Source: Henckelia pumila (lineage: Eukaryota; Streptophyta; Magnoliopsida; Lamiales; Gesneriaceae). Taken from it: a stretch of DNA of 64,000 nucleotides. Below, in pieces: positions 10,029 to 22,300 of this stretch (its first letter is position 1; every line of letters starts with the position of its first letter). The notes below the pieces were generated by a model that saw only the letters and a program-made list of their open reading frames with translations, had not been told where the DNA came from and did no database searches. Where the stretch lies: contig NC_133122.1 in assembly GCF_033568475.1 (NCBI RefSeq), positions 113,786,289 through 113,850,288 of the forward strand. The letters are read 5' to 3'. The position numbers and the translations under genes are program-made.

Positions 10029-12017
10029 TGAAACGACCCTAACCCTCTAAAAAAAATAATAAAAAAGGAATTTGCGGAAATTTTTTTAAAAAATTTGACA
10101 TGAGTTATTTTAAAATATTATAAGCCTAACTGACACACTCAGCATTTCAATTCAAAATAAAATAAACTCATCATAAAAAAAATCCAAATACGATAATCAC
10201 GAGCACACGCAGATTAAAAATAGTGGATACTGAAAGTACTATTATGCCCTTAACTTCAAAATGAGAGGTTCAAGAAATTAATGAGAATATGACGCAACAT
10301 ATGCATGGCTAAGTCGAATGTAATCAAAGTAAATGTATAAAAATGGTTCTGAACATAAACATATGAATAATGAACTTAGATCCTTGAATTGTGACTCTGT
10401 GATTTCGATCATGATCATGGCTGTAGTGCACTATGCCGCAAGGAAGTCAGGATATCTCCCAACTCGTCATGCCCTGTGGGTGGTAAGGAAAGCTAAGATT
10501 TCTCTCGACTCGTCCAAACCCATAAATTTGGTAAGGGAAGCTAAGACGTCTCCTAACTCATCCAAACACATGAATATTTTGGTAAGGGAAGCTAAGACGT
10601 CTCTTAACTCGTCCAAACACGTGATAAATGTAGTCACAATCATCTCACCTCGTTCATAAAATATTTTCTTTCCTTCATGAATATGAGACTTAGCATGCAT
10701 ATGTAAGTATGACGGACATGTAAATATTTGAACGGTAATCATGCAAATGACTCACACATGAATGATCGAGATGGTGATTTAGGAACTAGACCAAAGGATG
10801 AAAGATTTAACCCAATAATTGCACTTACAACAAATTTGAGTGGTTTATCCGTAAAATCAATATCTTGCTCATTTCTAATCCAAAAAGGATTCCGCTTGAA
10901 ATCACGACTCCACGACACTTAGAACTAGGTAGAGAGATCATCCTCGGGATTTATTTCCTAAGCGTTCATTTTTCAAAAGAACGGTTTCCGGGCAGCAGCC
11001 CTTTAGCTTAAAAATAAATTCTGCACCGTATAAAATTAAAAGTCTAAAACACGACCCAAGCTTAACCGAATTGATTCCCGCTTGAACCGACCTAACCCCA
11101 ACCTTGAAAACACTTTCCAGTCCCGAGCCCACCAAGAAATTTCACTTTCAACCCTGCCTTAATTACATCTCTCCGGACAGCCCCAACACCCATAAAAATT
11201 CTGCTCAAGTTTAGAACCTCAAAATCAACCAAATCTTAGCCATAAGTCTTCCAATCTTCCAAGCCTCGAATCCTAGGACCAAGACCAATGTCCAACCTCA
11301 CAACCAGCCCTTACAACTCAACTTGAATTATCTTCAAAATCAGCTCAATGACAGCTCCTAACCCCTTAGCAAAACCGACCCTTACCTCTCGAATCCCGAA
11401 TGTCTCCAAAAAACCAAAGCCAAGCACAACTCCAAGCCTTCCTAAAAGCTACCACGTGAACTACATATCAACCGTGGTAGCTCCTCAATCACCATCCAAA
11501 TCATCACAACACACAATAATTCGAACCAATGCCAAGAAAATTTTAAAAACAAAAAAAAAATCAAACTACATGCTAGGCATCATTTCTGAAAATTTCTTAA
11601 ATGCAGCAAGGCATTGATTACAACCCAAAACCAATGCAAAACATTAATCTATCCATTTAAACATCATGATCGATCCAAAATAGCAAGAAAACTCTGAAAA
11701 TTTTCGAAGGAAAAGAAAACAGGGCAAGTATATGTGTATATATATTTCGAAAATTGTGAGAATGCAACAATCAAGATAACTAATCTATAAGGGGGAGCAA
11801 GGAAACAATATCCTTGCCTAAGCTACCAAAAAAATAGAAAGGCAAGAGCTCGAGTGAAGCTGGGTCGAGCAGGGGCTGGAACGAGCTTGGACAGAGGGCG
11901 AATAGCTACTGCTCGCCGTGCTGCAGCTGAGCCGGAGAGAATGAAGCTGCTGCAGTGACGGTCTTGAAGAAGAAATGGAGATGTCGCTCGTTTCTTGAAG
12001 AACAAGGAGAAAATCGG

Positions 12018-12055
<38 letters not shown>

Positions 12056-12445
12056 GTTTGAGTGTGTGTTGAGGGTGTAAGGTGTTGGAGGCTAGGGTTT
12101 ATTTTTGAGTCCAAGTGTAATAGTGTAGGTACAACTCTAGAAAAATGAGAGTGTTAAGAATTTCATGAAAATATGCTACACCATAATAACAATTAAGACT
12201 ACAAATTAAGTCGCACTAAAAAAAACAAGCTTAAAAATCCTAACTTGAAATATTGAATTTGATTTTTACTAGCCTGGGAATTAAAATGCTATTTTTCGCA
12301 AAAGTTAAAAATAATAAATTCTAATGCGTGGGAAAAAGAATATAATATTTAGCCAATTAACACAGAAAATTAAAATAATTAAAATCATAAATATTAAGGA
12401 CTGATTTAGGCATGAAAATTCAATTAAGAAATTTTTGGCATCACA
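10029..12445 (-). repeat. T1 5' LTR
   Basis: 2417 bases, the upstream LTR in the element's own orientation. Close match to 2697-5111. It contains the same three-unit repeat (about 10486-10632) and a (TG)13 tract at 12023-12048. No coding frame supported; the short frames seen here have no family resemblance. Confidence 0.96.
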
Positions 12446-12450
12446 AAAAG

Positions 12451-14046
12451 GGCTCGAACCATGAAGTATTTTGGTCCAGATTTTCTTAATTACATGTTGG
12501 AAAATGAACCAAAACCTTTACAAGATGCGTTGTCTAGCCCTAAAGCTCCATAATGGAAAGAAGCCATTAATACATAAATGAATTCCATTATGCAAAATCA
12601 CACTTGGAAATTGGTGGATCTTCCACCAGATATCAAGACATTAGGTTGCAAATGGGTCTTGAAACGAAAGTACAAAGTTGATGGAACAATCAAAAAATAC
12701 AAGGCTAGATTGGTGGCTAAAGGATGTAGACAAAGATAAGGCCTTGATGTTTTTGACACCTATTCACCAGTCTCAAGAATAACCTCTATTCATGTACTCA
12801 TTTCAATTGCATCGTTGCATAACCTTGAGATACACCAGATGGATGTAAAGGCTGCATTCTTGAATGGTGAGTTGGAAGAAGAGATCTATATGGACCAACC
12901 CGAAGGATTTGTTGTTCGGGGTCAAGAAAAGAAGGTGTGTCGACTCGTTAAATCTTTATATGGGCTGAAGCAAGCGCCTAACAATGGCATGAAAAATTTG
13001 ACAACACGATGCTATCAAATGGATTTAAAATAAACAAGTGTGACAAATGTGTCTACATTAAAGGCACAACGGACTCTTATGTCATAGTATGTCTATTTAT
13101 TAATGACATGCTTATAATGGGGAGTAATCAAGATGAGATAAAAGAAACAAATAAAATGTTGACGAAATATTTTGATATGAAGGATTTGGGCATTGCCGAT
13201 GTAATACTAGGGATTAAAATCTCTATGACTCCTGAGGCGATAGTCCTGTCTCAGTCTCATTATGTTGAGACCGTCTAAAAAACATTTAATGCATATGATT
13301 GTTCCCTAGTAAAAACGCCTCTTGATATGAGCGTCCACTTGAATAAGAATCACGGAGAACCGGTTTCTCAATTGGAATACTCCAGAATTATCGGAAACCT
13401 CATGTACATAACAAATTGTACTCGACCTGACATTTCTTGTGCAGTGAACAAGCTGAGTCGATTCACAAGTAATCCAATTGAGATTCATTGGAAGGCTTTG
13501 ACAAGGGTGCTTAGATATCTAAGACACACTCTAGAGTATGGATTGCATTACGCAAGATATCATGCGGTTCTTGAAGGATATAGCGATGTAAATTGGATTT
13601 CCGATACCAAAGACTCTAAATCCACCAGTGGCTATGTTTTTAGCATTGGTGGTGCTGCAGTCTCTTAGAGGTCATCAAAACAAACTTGCATCGCAAGATC
13701 CACAATGGAATCTGAATTCATAGCACTTGATAAAGCTGCAGAAAAAGCAGAATGGCTTAGGAATTTTCTGGAAGATATTCCTTGTTGGTCAAATCCAGTG
13801 CCTGCAATTATGATACATTGTGACAGTCAATCAAAAATTGCAAGGGAATATAATACCATGTATAATGGTAAGTCTCGACATATTCGTCGAAGACACAATA
13901 CGGTACAACAATTGATCTCAAATGAAGTTATCACAATTGATTACGTCAAATCAAAAGATAACTTAGCGGATCCGCTTACAAAAACATTGAATAGAGATCA
14001 AGTATACAACTTGTCAAGAGGAATAGGCTTAAATTCTACAAAATAA
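12451..14046 (+). pseudogene. Element A reverse transcriptase and RNase H, broken
   Basis: Continues element A after T1. RT motifs in order: CKWVLKRKYKVDG, YKARLVAKG, HQMDVKAAFLNGELEEEIYM (about 12835), KSLYGLKQAP. The frame shifts near 13000, and the catalytic box then reads LFINDMLIMG at about 13093, with Asn in place of the first Asp of the usual YVDD. RNase H follows: [30 protein letters not shown], an in-frame TAG where a conserved Trp is expected (about 13666), then ESEFIAL and DNLADPLTK. It ends at a TAA at 14044. Several other in-frame stops lie before 12815. The enzyme would be inactive even without the stops. Confidence 0.92.
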
Positions 14047-14187
14047 ATCTCTCATAGTGGTAACCCAACCATGTTGATTGGAGATCCCAAAATCTTGGTT
14101 AAATGGGACAACTAAATTATGAGAACTTGAGTAACACTTTGGAATTTTGTCCAACTCATTCCTAGGACGAAGAGTGTTGTTGCCTAC
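14047..14187 (+). other. Element A 3' non-coding tail, first part
   Basis: Sequence between the RNase H stop and the insertion point of element B. No reading frame or structure recognised. It ends in CCTAC (14183-14187), repeated at 60180-60184 as the TSD of B. Confidence 0.8.
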
Positions 14188-14408
14188 TGTAATGCTCCGA
14201 AATTATTTAATTTTAATCCGAGATTATTTAATTTGAGAATATATGGAGTTTAGATTTAAATTCTAATATTCTTAAATTAATTAGGATTGAAATTGAATTA
14301 TTTTGAGTTTCCGGGGACTGAATTGCATATAGTGGAAACTTGAGGGGCCAAAGTGCAAATATGGCATAAATGACTTGGACACTTGTTGTATAATTGTATT
14401 TAAACGTG
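14188..14408 (+). repeat. Element B 5' LTR, first part
   Basis: Matches the start of the 3' LTR (58228-58449) from TGTAATGCTCCG versus TGTAAAGCCCCG onward. It ends in ACGTG, the target duplicated by Athila E. Confidence 0.95.
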
Positions 14409-15802
14409 TGATAAGTGTATTTTATACACTTAATTTATATATGATTTTAATTGTTAATTGTTTATTTCGAGCAGATTTATGTTGTGTTTTGTTGTTTTTG
14501 TGCTTGCAGAGAATTATTGAAGTTATTTGAAAAATAGAAGAAAAATGAGGAATTAAAAGAATAAAAGAAAAGAAAAGGAAAAGGAAAAGAAAAGAAGAAA
14601 GAAGAGAAAAGAAGAAAAGAACGTACAGAGAAGGAACAGTGATGGGCTTTCTTTAATGGGCCAAACATCAGCGCTTGATTTAGCGCTAAAGAGGAGAGGA
14701 AGAAGAGCTATCGCGCTTCAAGAGAATTGAATTCCAGAAGCTCATGCGCGCCCGCGCCACTCCATTCGAGCGCCCGCCCCGATCGCTGCCATCTCAGATT
14801 TTTATTATTTCGGGCAATTTTTATGGGCTTGATTTTGTGGGCTTTTGTATGTGATATATATAAGAGATTTTTGTCAGACTTAAGAAAAGAACCGCCACAC
14901 AAAATACACACATATCAGAGAACAAATATCGTGATCGTATGGGATTTCTTGAAGGATTTTCTGAACTTTTACTCGAAGAACGAAGACGGAGATCGATAGT
15001 CCGGACACGGCTTCGACGACGGATTTGTTTTCTATCTTTTATTTAATTCTGAATTTATGTCTGGATTTATGAATTATTGTTTTATTCAGAATTTTATTAT
15101 GAACTAATTTTTTACAGTCTAGAGGTCGGATGGAACCTGGTGTAGACTTTTTCATGAATTTTTTATTTTATTGAATTGAGTTTCTTCTAGATTAATTGTT
15201 TTTTTTAGAATTGATTTTCTTTTCAATTATCTGATCAATAATTGATTTGTAATATTTATTTGAAATCTAGCACTCGGGAGAGGAGATTTTGAATAGGACC
15301 ATTAGAAACTACACTGTTAATTATTTATATCGCTCGGGAGAGTGTATAATTTTAACAGAGCTTTTAAAAAGAATATTGTTTTGAATTGATCACTGCAAGT
15401 AGATTCTTAATAGGCATATTGGAATTGAATTGTAGTTGATATATTTTATTCGGCACTCGGGAGAGGGAATAATACACTTAAGTGTTCTTGGCTATTAATT
15501 GATTGAAATTCACGAAGATTAATTAATTAGGATTGATTGTTGTTGAAACCAGGTGAAATCTAAGCCTCTAGACCATTATTCTCTGATTGATTATTTCTGC
15601 GAGTTGTGTGCGTGATATAAAAAACATCATGATTATTTTTATTTATTGCGAATTTCTAAAATATTGATTTTCTAGATAAAGTTTAGACTATTTTAATTAC
15701 AAGCACTGAATATTTTGATTTTACTCCCTGTGGGATCGATATCTGATTTATTCACTATATTAAAACTTGACGCTCGTACGCTTGCGAGTATTTTTCACAA
15801 CA
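14409..15802 (+). repeat. Element E 5' LTR
   Basis: 1394 bases, TGATAAGTG to TTCACAACA. Contents: a purine-only stretch of AAG/GAAA words (about 14540-14620), GC-rich GCGCGCCCGC words (about 14745-14785), a TATA box, three copies of CTCGGGAGAG (about 15276, 15332 and 15455) and a terminal hairpin CTCGTACGCTTGCGAG about 15 bases before the end. No gene. Confidence 0.95.
14855..14864 (+). promoter_or_regulatory. TATA box in element E 5' LTR
   Basis: TATATATAAG, kept in the 3' LTR at 33198-33207. Related Athila LTRs F and G (minus strand) show TATAAAAG-type words at the matching place, which supports a promoter role. Confidence 0.65.
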
Positions 15803-15808
15803 AGTTTT

Positions 15809-15826
15809 TGGCGCCGTTGCCTGGGA
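15809..15826 (+). other. Element E primer binding site (tRNA-Asp)
   Basis: TGGCGCCGTTGCCTGGGA six bases after the LTR. TGGCGCCGTTGCC is the usual Athila primer site, complementary to the tRNA-Asp 3' end; the family usually continues CGGGGA, so one or two bases differ here. Confidence 0.9.
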
Positions 15827-15941
15827 GTAAATTTTGATTATTTTTTAGTCTTGTTACCAATTAGTCTAGATTTTAATTTAGAGTTTTTTTTATTTTATTT
15901 TAAGTTACTAATTAATTTCTTCTTATTTTTAATTGAAGTCT

Positions 15942-17078
15942 ATGCGACGATCTCAAAGTGCGAATTCTCTACTTTGATCCGGAGATCGAACGAACTGTAC
16001 GTGCTTTAAGAAGAGATAGAAGAGAAGAAATTGAAAGAATGGCTGAACAAGAAGCACAACAAGCTCCCCTGGTGCCAATTAGAGATCATTTCCGACCGAC
16101 GATCCAGGCTCACTATTCTGGAATCGCTCGAACTATCAACGTCAACAATTTTGAGCCGAAGCCGGCGTTGATCAACATGGTTCAACAGAACCAATTTAAT
16201 GGGAGCGCCACTGCTGATCCTCACCTACACCTACGCACTTTTTTGGAGATAACCGATACGGTAAAAATTAATGGTGTGTCTGAGGATATTATACGCTTAC
16301 GCTTGTTTCCTTTTTCTCTCAGGGATCAAGCCAGAAGTTGGTTGCAATCGCTGCCGCTAGGAAGCATCACTACTTGGGAGAGAATGGCAGAAAAATTTCT
16401 TGCGAAATATTTTCCTCCTGCCAAAACCATCCAACTGAAGATAGAGATCAACACTTTCCGGCAGATGGACACTGAACAGCTATACGAGGCATGGGAAAGG
16501 TAAAAAGAATTACTTAGACGTTGTCCTAAGCACAATTTTGCAGATTGGGAACAGATCGAGTGGTTTTACAACGGACTGAATGCGCCTATGAGGATGAATG
16601 TGGATTCTGCGGCTGGAGGTACTATTTTTTCTAAGGACCATGTACAGGCCTATGATATGCTGGAGCAGATAACGGTCAATAGTTTCCAATGGCCATCTGA
16701 GCGTATGGGAGTCAAGAAGCCAGCTGGAGTGTATGCCGTGGATCCTATCACATCAATCACTGCTCAATTATCTGCACTGACTACACAGGTAGCTTCTTTG
16801 AATAAAATTAATGTTGCAGATTCAACTCAAGTTGAAGGATCACATACACCAGAGGAGGTTAATTATATCAATCCTAATGGCTACCGAGGTTATGGAGCTT
16901 ACAGAGGTAATCCTGTTCCCAATACTTATCACCCTAGTATGCGTAATCATGAAAATTATTCTTATGCTAACAATAACAATGTGTTGAATCCTCCTCCGGG
17001 ATACAATACAATTAAGGGTGAGGGTAAGCCTTCTTTGGAGGATGTTGTTAGTACCTTTGTGCAGGAATAATGTAAGAG
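15942..17078 (+). pseudogene. gag: Element E Athila Gag, broken
   Basis: The likely start ATG is at 15942 (MRRSQSAN) but it reads into a stop; one extra base in AATTCTCTAC shifts the frame. From 15958 the Athila Gag reads clearly: YFDPEIERTVRALRR, FEPKPALINMVQQNQFNG, FLEITDTVKINGVSEDIIRL, LFPFSLRDQARSWLQSLPLG, AEKFLAKYFPPAKT, EQLYEAWER. A TAA at 16501 (Phe or Tyr expected) interrupts it. The frame then continues FYNGLNAPMRMNVDSAAGG and an Asn/Tyr/Gly-rich tail with a second TAA at 17068. Confidence 0.93.
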
Positions 17079-17079
17079 G

Positions 17080-17889
17080 ATGACGAGAACTGAGTCTCGC
17101 CTTGATAGCTTGGAGACGCACATGGCCAACATGAGTGTTGTACTTCAATATATGGAGACTAGCATAGGGCAGTTGGCGAATGCACTGAAGGATAATAACA
17201 TAGGCCAGTTCCCGAGCAACACAGAGGTAAATCCCAAGGAGCAGTTCAATGCTATCATGTTGAGGAGTGAGAAGCAAGTGGATAATGAAGTTGGCCAACT
17301 TGAGAGCGAGATTTCTGAAAAATTTGTAGTTGAAGAGAAGGAAGTTGAGGAGAAGGAGATTGAAGCTGAGCCAAAACCGATGTACAAGCCTCCTCTTTCC
17401 TACCCGCAGAGGTTTAAGAAAAAGGCGTTGGATGAGCAGTTCTCCAAATTCTTGGAGATTTTCAAGAAAATTCACATCAACATCCCCTTTGCTGAAGCTT
17501 TGGATCAAATGCCGAACTATGCGAAGTTCATCAAGGAGGTCATGTCCAAGAAGAGGAAGCTGCTAGAGAATGAAGTTGTGAATCTGACAGAAGAGTGCAG
17601 TGCGGTGCTTCAAAAGAAGATGCCACAAAAGCTTAAGGATCCAGGGAGTTTTACTATTCCTTGTTCTATTGGCTCTTCTTTTTTTAATAATGCATTTTGT
17701 GATTTAGGGGCCAGTATTAATTTAATGTCATTATCTATTTACAGGGCCTTGGAGTTGGGAGACATGAAATCGACTAAGATTTCATTGCAATTGGCGGATC
17801 GAAGCATTACATATCCACTAGGAATTGTTGAAGATGTTCTAGTCAAGGTGGATAAATTTATCTTCCCAGTGGATTTTGTGATATTGGAC
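17080..17889 (+). pseudogene. Element E Gag C-terminus and protease, first part
   Basis: In frame with Gag across the stop at 17068. Starts MTRTESRLDSLETHMANMSV, then an acidic E/V/K-rich linker (about 17280-17370), PPLSYPQRFKKKALDEQFSK and INIPFAEALDQMPNYAKFIK. The Athila protease follows: CDLGASINLMSLSIYRALEL (active site DLGAS), SLQLADRSITYPLGIVEDVL, FIFPVDFVILD. It is cut at 17889 by element C, the target TGGAC being 17885-17889. Confidence 0.93.
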
Positions 17890-19396
17890 TGTAGTGACCC
17901 TACCCGGATCCACTAGCTAATCAGAGTTAAGAGCATAACTAAACATGCATTAAATAAATCGCTGCGAAAGACTTAAATAAAAACAGACCGGCAGAATACA
18001 ACCGGTTAAACCAATTCGATTTATACAACCAAATTGAATAAATAGCCTAAAGGTAAAACCTACAGCTAATCCTGCTGTCTTCACTGGTCACTGGCTACTC
18101 CAAGCTCCTGGTGCTCAATCCTGCACCTACACCTGCCCCGTCGAATGGGGTGTCCAGATACACAGAAAAGACTGGACGTGAGCTCTAAGCTCAATACGAA
18201 AGCACTGGGTAAAACATACAAATATGATGCATTCAAATGATATGGTATCCATATCTGGGATAACTGTCTCAGTAATGGCGCCTAGGACATGAGTGGTACA
18301 ACCCGGGGAGCAAACCCTGCCGGAACAGGGTTGGCAATATGTGTATTGTATACTAGATTGATTTATACTTTTAACGAAATTCAAACATAGTTAGTTGAAA
18401 TGCACGTATAAAATCCTACACTGCTCATTCCTTCAGGACGTGGACTGTGTCCCCAGATGCTAATCACCCATGACCCGTCAGTCACTAGGCACTAGACATC
18501 ACTTGTCCAGACAGGGCTGAGCGGCCCTACATGGCTCATCTCACAAGATGGACAGACACAATATGATAAGCACATGCTGCATAATAATATGACACACAAA
18601 TGCAACATATAAGCATGCAAAACCCGCTGGCTATCTCAGTTTGTACTTACATACCTTACTACAGGTAGTCCTAGCAGTCCCACTCTAGGTTCCAAGCCTA
18701 TATCAGCTCTACAATGCAAATACCCATGCTTCAATAATTAAGCTCTAAAAGCCTTAACTAAGCTATTGCATACTCCTAAATAATTTAAGGAGACCATAGC
18801 TATACCTACGTCCGTCGTCAGCCCGCTTATGACAATTGCCTCAAAACTAGGCCACAGCTCCGTTACGATGCCTGGATCGCTATGCCACTTCCGGATTCCC
18901 AATAGGATGCCTAGATCTCCCTAGATCTGAGTTAGTAGGCTTAGGAATCAGAGAGAAGAGAGGGAAAGGTGCATTTGAAAATGAAATCTCGGCCCCCTAT
19001 TTATAGACGGAGTTCGGAATGTCCGAACACGATCGGAACCTACGATCCCATCTTCGGAGCATCCGATCGCCCAATATTACGTCAGCCATGACGTCACTTT
19101 GCTGATGTCAGCGATGACACGTGCCCTGGTCCCGATAGGAACGTCCGATCTCACCGACGGAGCTTCCGATCTCGATCGGAGCCTCCGATCCGAGTTCGGA
19201 TCCTCCGATCTTTGGTTCGGATCCTCTGATCCATCCAAACCCTCGGAACCTTCCCGATCATTTTCAAGTGCCCTGAATCCATTTCTGGACTCCGTTAACC
19301 TTTTTGGAATTTCCTTAATCATGTTTTACTTAATCTAAACATGATTACACGGTTAATATACTCATTAATCGTCAATTTTGGATACGGGTTACTACA
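17890..19396 (-). repeat. Element C 3' LTR
   Basis: 1507 bases, plus-strand ends TGTAGTGACC and GGTTACTACA. It carries about 95 bases (18321-18415) absent from the other LTR, and lacks about 20 bases of the TCCGA repeat array that the other has. The array is at about 19010-19215, just upstream (in element sense) of TATAAATAG at 18997-19005. Confidence 0.95.
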
Positions 19397-22300
19397 TTAT
19401 CCCCCCCTTAAAAGATTTCATCCTCGAAATCTAGGGTAAAACCTTGAGAATGTACAAGAAACTCTTGCTCGAGTGTCTGGTCGAAATATCCTCCGACACG
19501 CTCAGACTCCCGTCGAATTCTCTGCAAGCTTCATTAATGCTAAACCGCATTAACATTTTCCCAGCTAAAAATTACTGCGCTACTGGTCGACAATCGAACT
19601 TCCTTAGCGCTAGCGTATCATAACACTGATACATCTTTCACTCGGACCACGATCTTCCTGACCACGAAGGATACAATACCCGCTTGATCAATATCATCGT
19701 CCCAAAAGTAATTTTTAGACTAACAAAGACCAAGTCATAACTTGACTGGCTTACGACAATCGTCGAATCACTAATCAAATTAACCATCTAATGGTTTCAA
19801 AAGTTCTCGGTGCTCAACACCTCTAGTCAGGAAAACACTAATCCCAACATTGTGCTGACACATTCTAACATGAATCTTGCTTTAAGATAATCCAGTGGAC
19901 TCAAGTCTATACTTCAACGTAACTGCTCACAATGTTCCCTAGACTGGTTATCCTCCCCACTCTTCCTGAAGCACAACCAGCTTCCCAAGGAATACTGGGA
20001 ACTTAAACCATCATGTCTAGTACATTCTGCTGTCCACGTTTCTTAGTATAACCTCGACACTGTGCCCTGATGATAACTATCATCACTTGCAATTCATGAC
20101 GCTACGTCATCTTCTAGCCATTGGCCTGCGAAATCACTCATACATTGCAATGAAAGTCATCACGCCTCTGATGGTATACATCATCTCGATCATAGGTTAT
20201 TCACCTCATGAATTTGAATCGATAGACATCCTCTGGTTAGTTATACATACTCGCAATCACTGTACACACATCAAGACTAAGGCAAGCTCCCACCAATATG
20301 CTCGACTGGGACATTCCACAGTGCACAGACATATGGAAACACTTCCTATTCCATCTCGAAACTCGACAGTCATTGCACCTAGTATAACTCAACTTAGAGT
20401 CTCTGGTAATACCATCAGCTCATACCAACCACCCAAGGTTGAACATACTGATCCTGGAACTAAATCCCAATGGATTCTCAATAGTCAAATCTCTCCCTTG
20501 CCGAACACATCAGTCTCAGCACTGAACGATCTAATTCATCGATTCCCTAGTCAATCCTGGGAAATACTTGTGCTCGAAGTAACTTGCCACACAATGCGTC
20601 TCTGATTGTCGTTTATTGCTATAACACAATATCTTTGACAAACAGTCTGCATAGATGTGACTCACTGACTCGATAGAACAAACTCTATCCGTCACGATCT
20701 TGCTAAATCTTCGACCCCATAGTCAAACCTCGTTGGCTACTAAGTCGATCCTTGACTATCTCAGTCACATATTGCATATCACTCGCTGGAAGATTAGTGA
20801 CACAACCTGCTGGATCTTGAGAATTAGATCCCAGCTAATGTCACACTACACGATTAGAAAACTGATGTTTCCTTGCTAATGTCCATTAGCATTTCCAACT
20901 ACTCGTCGGATCCAACCACAACAGTACACATAGATGCCCTCACTTAACTGAAATGTCCGGTCAACAATCTTCACTATTGTTGTTCAATGGAACTGTCACA
21001 TGGAACAACAACATGACCCCTTCCTGACCTATTGCTATCACTAAGCAATTGATTGGATCAATATCAGCTTCCTTCTTAACAAGAATGCACTATACTGGAA
21101 ACTACCAACTCCCTTGCTTGTCTCCACTGTCAAGTTAGCACCTAACTTGATCATACAAGTCAATTTTCAATCTTTCGATAGATTCGTCTCTGGAAAACCT
21201 AGAGATCCTAAACCATCCGAATTGTCAAATTCTCTGAGATGGTATCCAGTACTCATCCCATAAGCACTAAGCAATAAAATATTATCCCTAGTATTTTTTA
21301 ATTGCTACATCCTGATCAACCCTGATTGGCTCAACCAATCGAATTCGTCGATCTACTTAAGCTCGCACTTATTAGATCAAACCACCACTGATCATCCAAC
21401 CTACATGGCTCGGTCAATAACCATGACTCAGCTACCACAGAGAACCCTTTCCAAACGGTGTCAGATCACAGTACATAAGTAGTTTACTTGGCACAAGTCC
21501 TGCGCCTTTTCAGCACTACTAACCGCTGCTTAGTATTCTGAACTTAATCATCCTAACTCTGACAGAGTTACCCAATAACCACTAGTAGTCACTAGCACAG
21601 ATCCCGTGCCACCTTAGTACTACTAATCTTTGTCTTGTTCACCCAAGGCAAACATCAAGATAAACTAAGCCCATTTCCATCCCATGGAAAATCCTACGCT
21701 CAATCTCTGAAAATATCAAACAGTACTTAGCGCAACCACTGGACTCACTATCCTTACCTCGTTCATTCAGAATGAACACCACGGCTCATCAAGTCCAAGA
21801 AGAATAACTAAAGTATCCCAAAGATTTCCATAATCTTCGGACACTCTCCTGATCATATCCCTTGTTAATATTGTGCAACAGTTCAAGACTAAGGTAGCTT
21901 ACCTCAATAACCCACCTGGACAACCACCAAGGTACCACGGTCATAGGCCATGCTTCCCTCACATCTTAAATAGTAATATACAATACTTAGCGTCTGATAC
22001 AACCCCATTACTGATGAAAGACTAACATCGCTGGAAATACTCACCTTCGAGTCAACGTTTCAGATAGTCTTCACTCTCCCCTCCTGAATAAGTCTCATAT
22101 CAGGAGAATCCAATCATATTTCTAATATGATACTAGTCAGATGATATTCCCAATCATCATGGTGTAGTCCTCGTATTCGAGTCAAAGTCTTAAAACAACA
22201 TCCCATCCAGTATCTTGGATAATTCCTATCACAAGGAGATTCTAACCACAATTCTGATGACAATCCCTAGTCATCGCTGGTAGAAATCCGTCTACCTACT

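Larger units (their letters stand above)
2697..12445 (-). mobile_element. Element T1: Ty3 chromovirus, Tekay-like
   Basis: A 9.75-kb element between two 2.4-kb LTRs, flanked by the direct repeat AAAAG (2692-2696 and 12446-12450). All coding parts read on the minus strand in the order gag, protease, RT, RNase H, integrase, chromodomain, which is the Ty3 order. The C-terminal chromodomain and long LTRs fit the Tekay (Del) lineage. The PBS matches initiator tRNA-Met and a polypurine tract is present. The coding region has several nonsense changes and at least two frameshifts, so this copy is not autonomous. It sits between integrase and RT of element A. Confidence 0.96.

Noticed and set aside
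11818..12114. Minus-strand frame with THTHTH run in T1 LTR
   Set aside because: It is the TG microsatellite read as Thr-His; the same occurs in the other LTR without conservation.
19099..19338. Frames rich in SDLxxGxSDP in element C LTRs
   Set aside because: They are translations of the TCCGATC repeat array and appear in both LTRs as DNA repeats, not as a conserved protein.
20087..20605. 172-codon plus-strand frame in element C
   Set aside because: It opposes the element's sense, has no recognised motif, and fits chance in a G-poor strand with few TGA and TAG.
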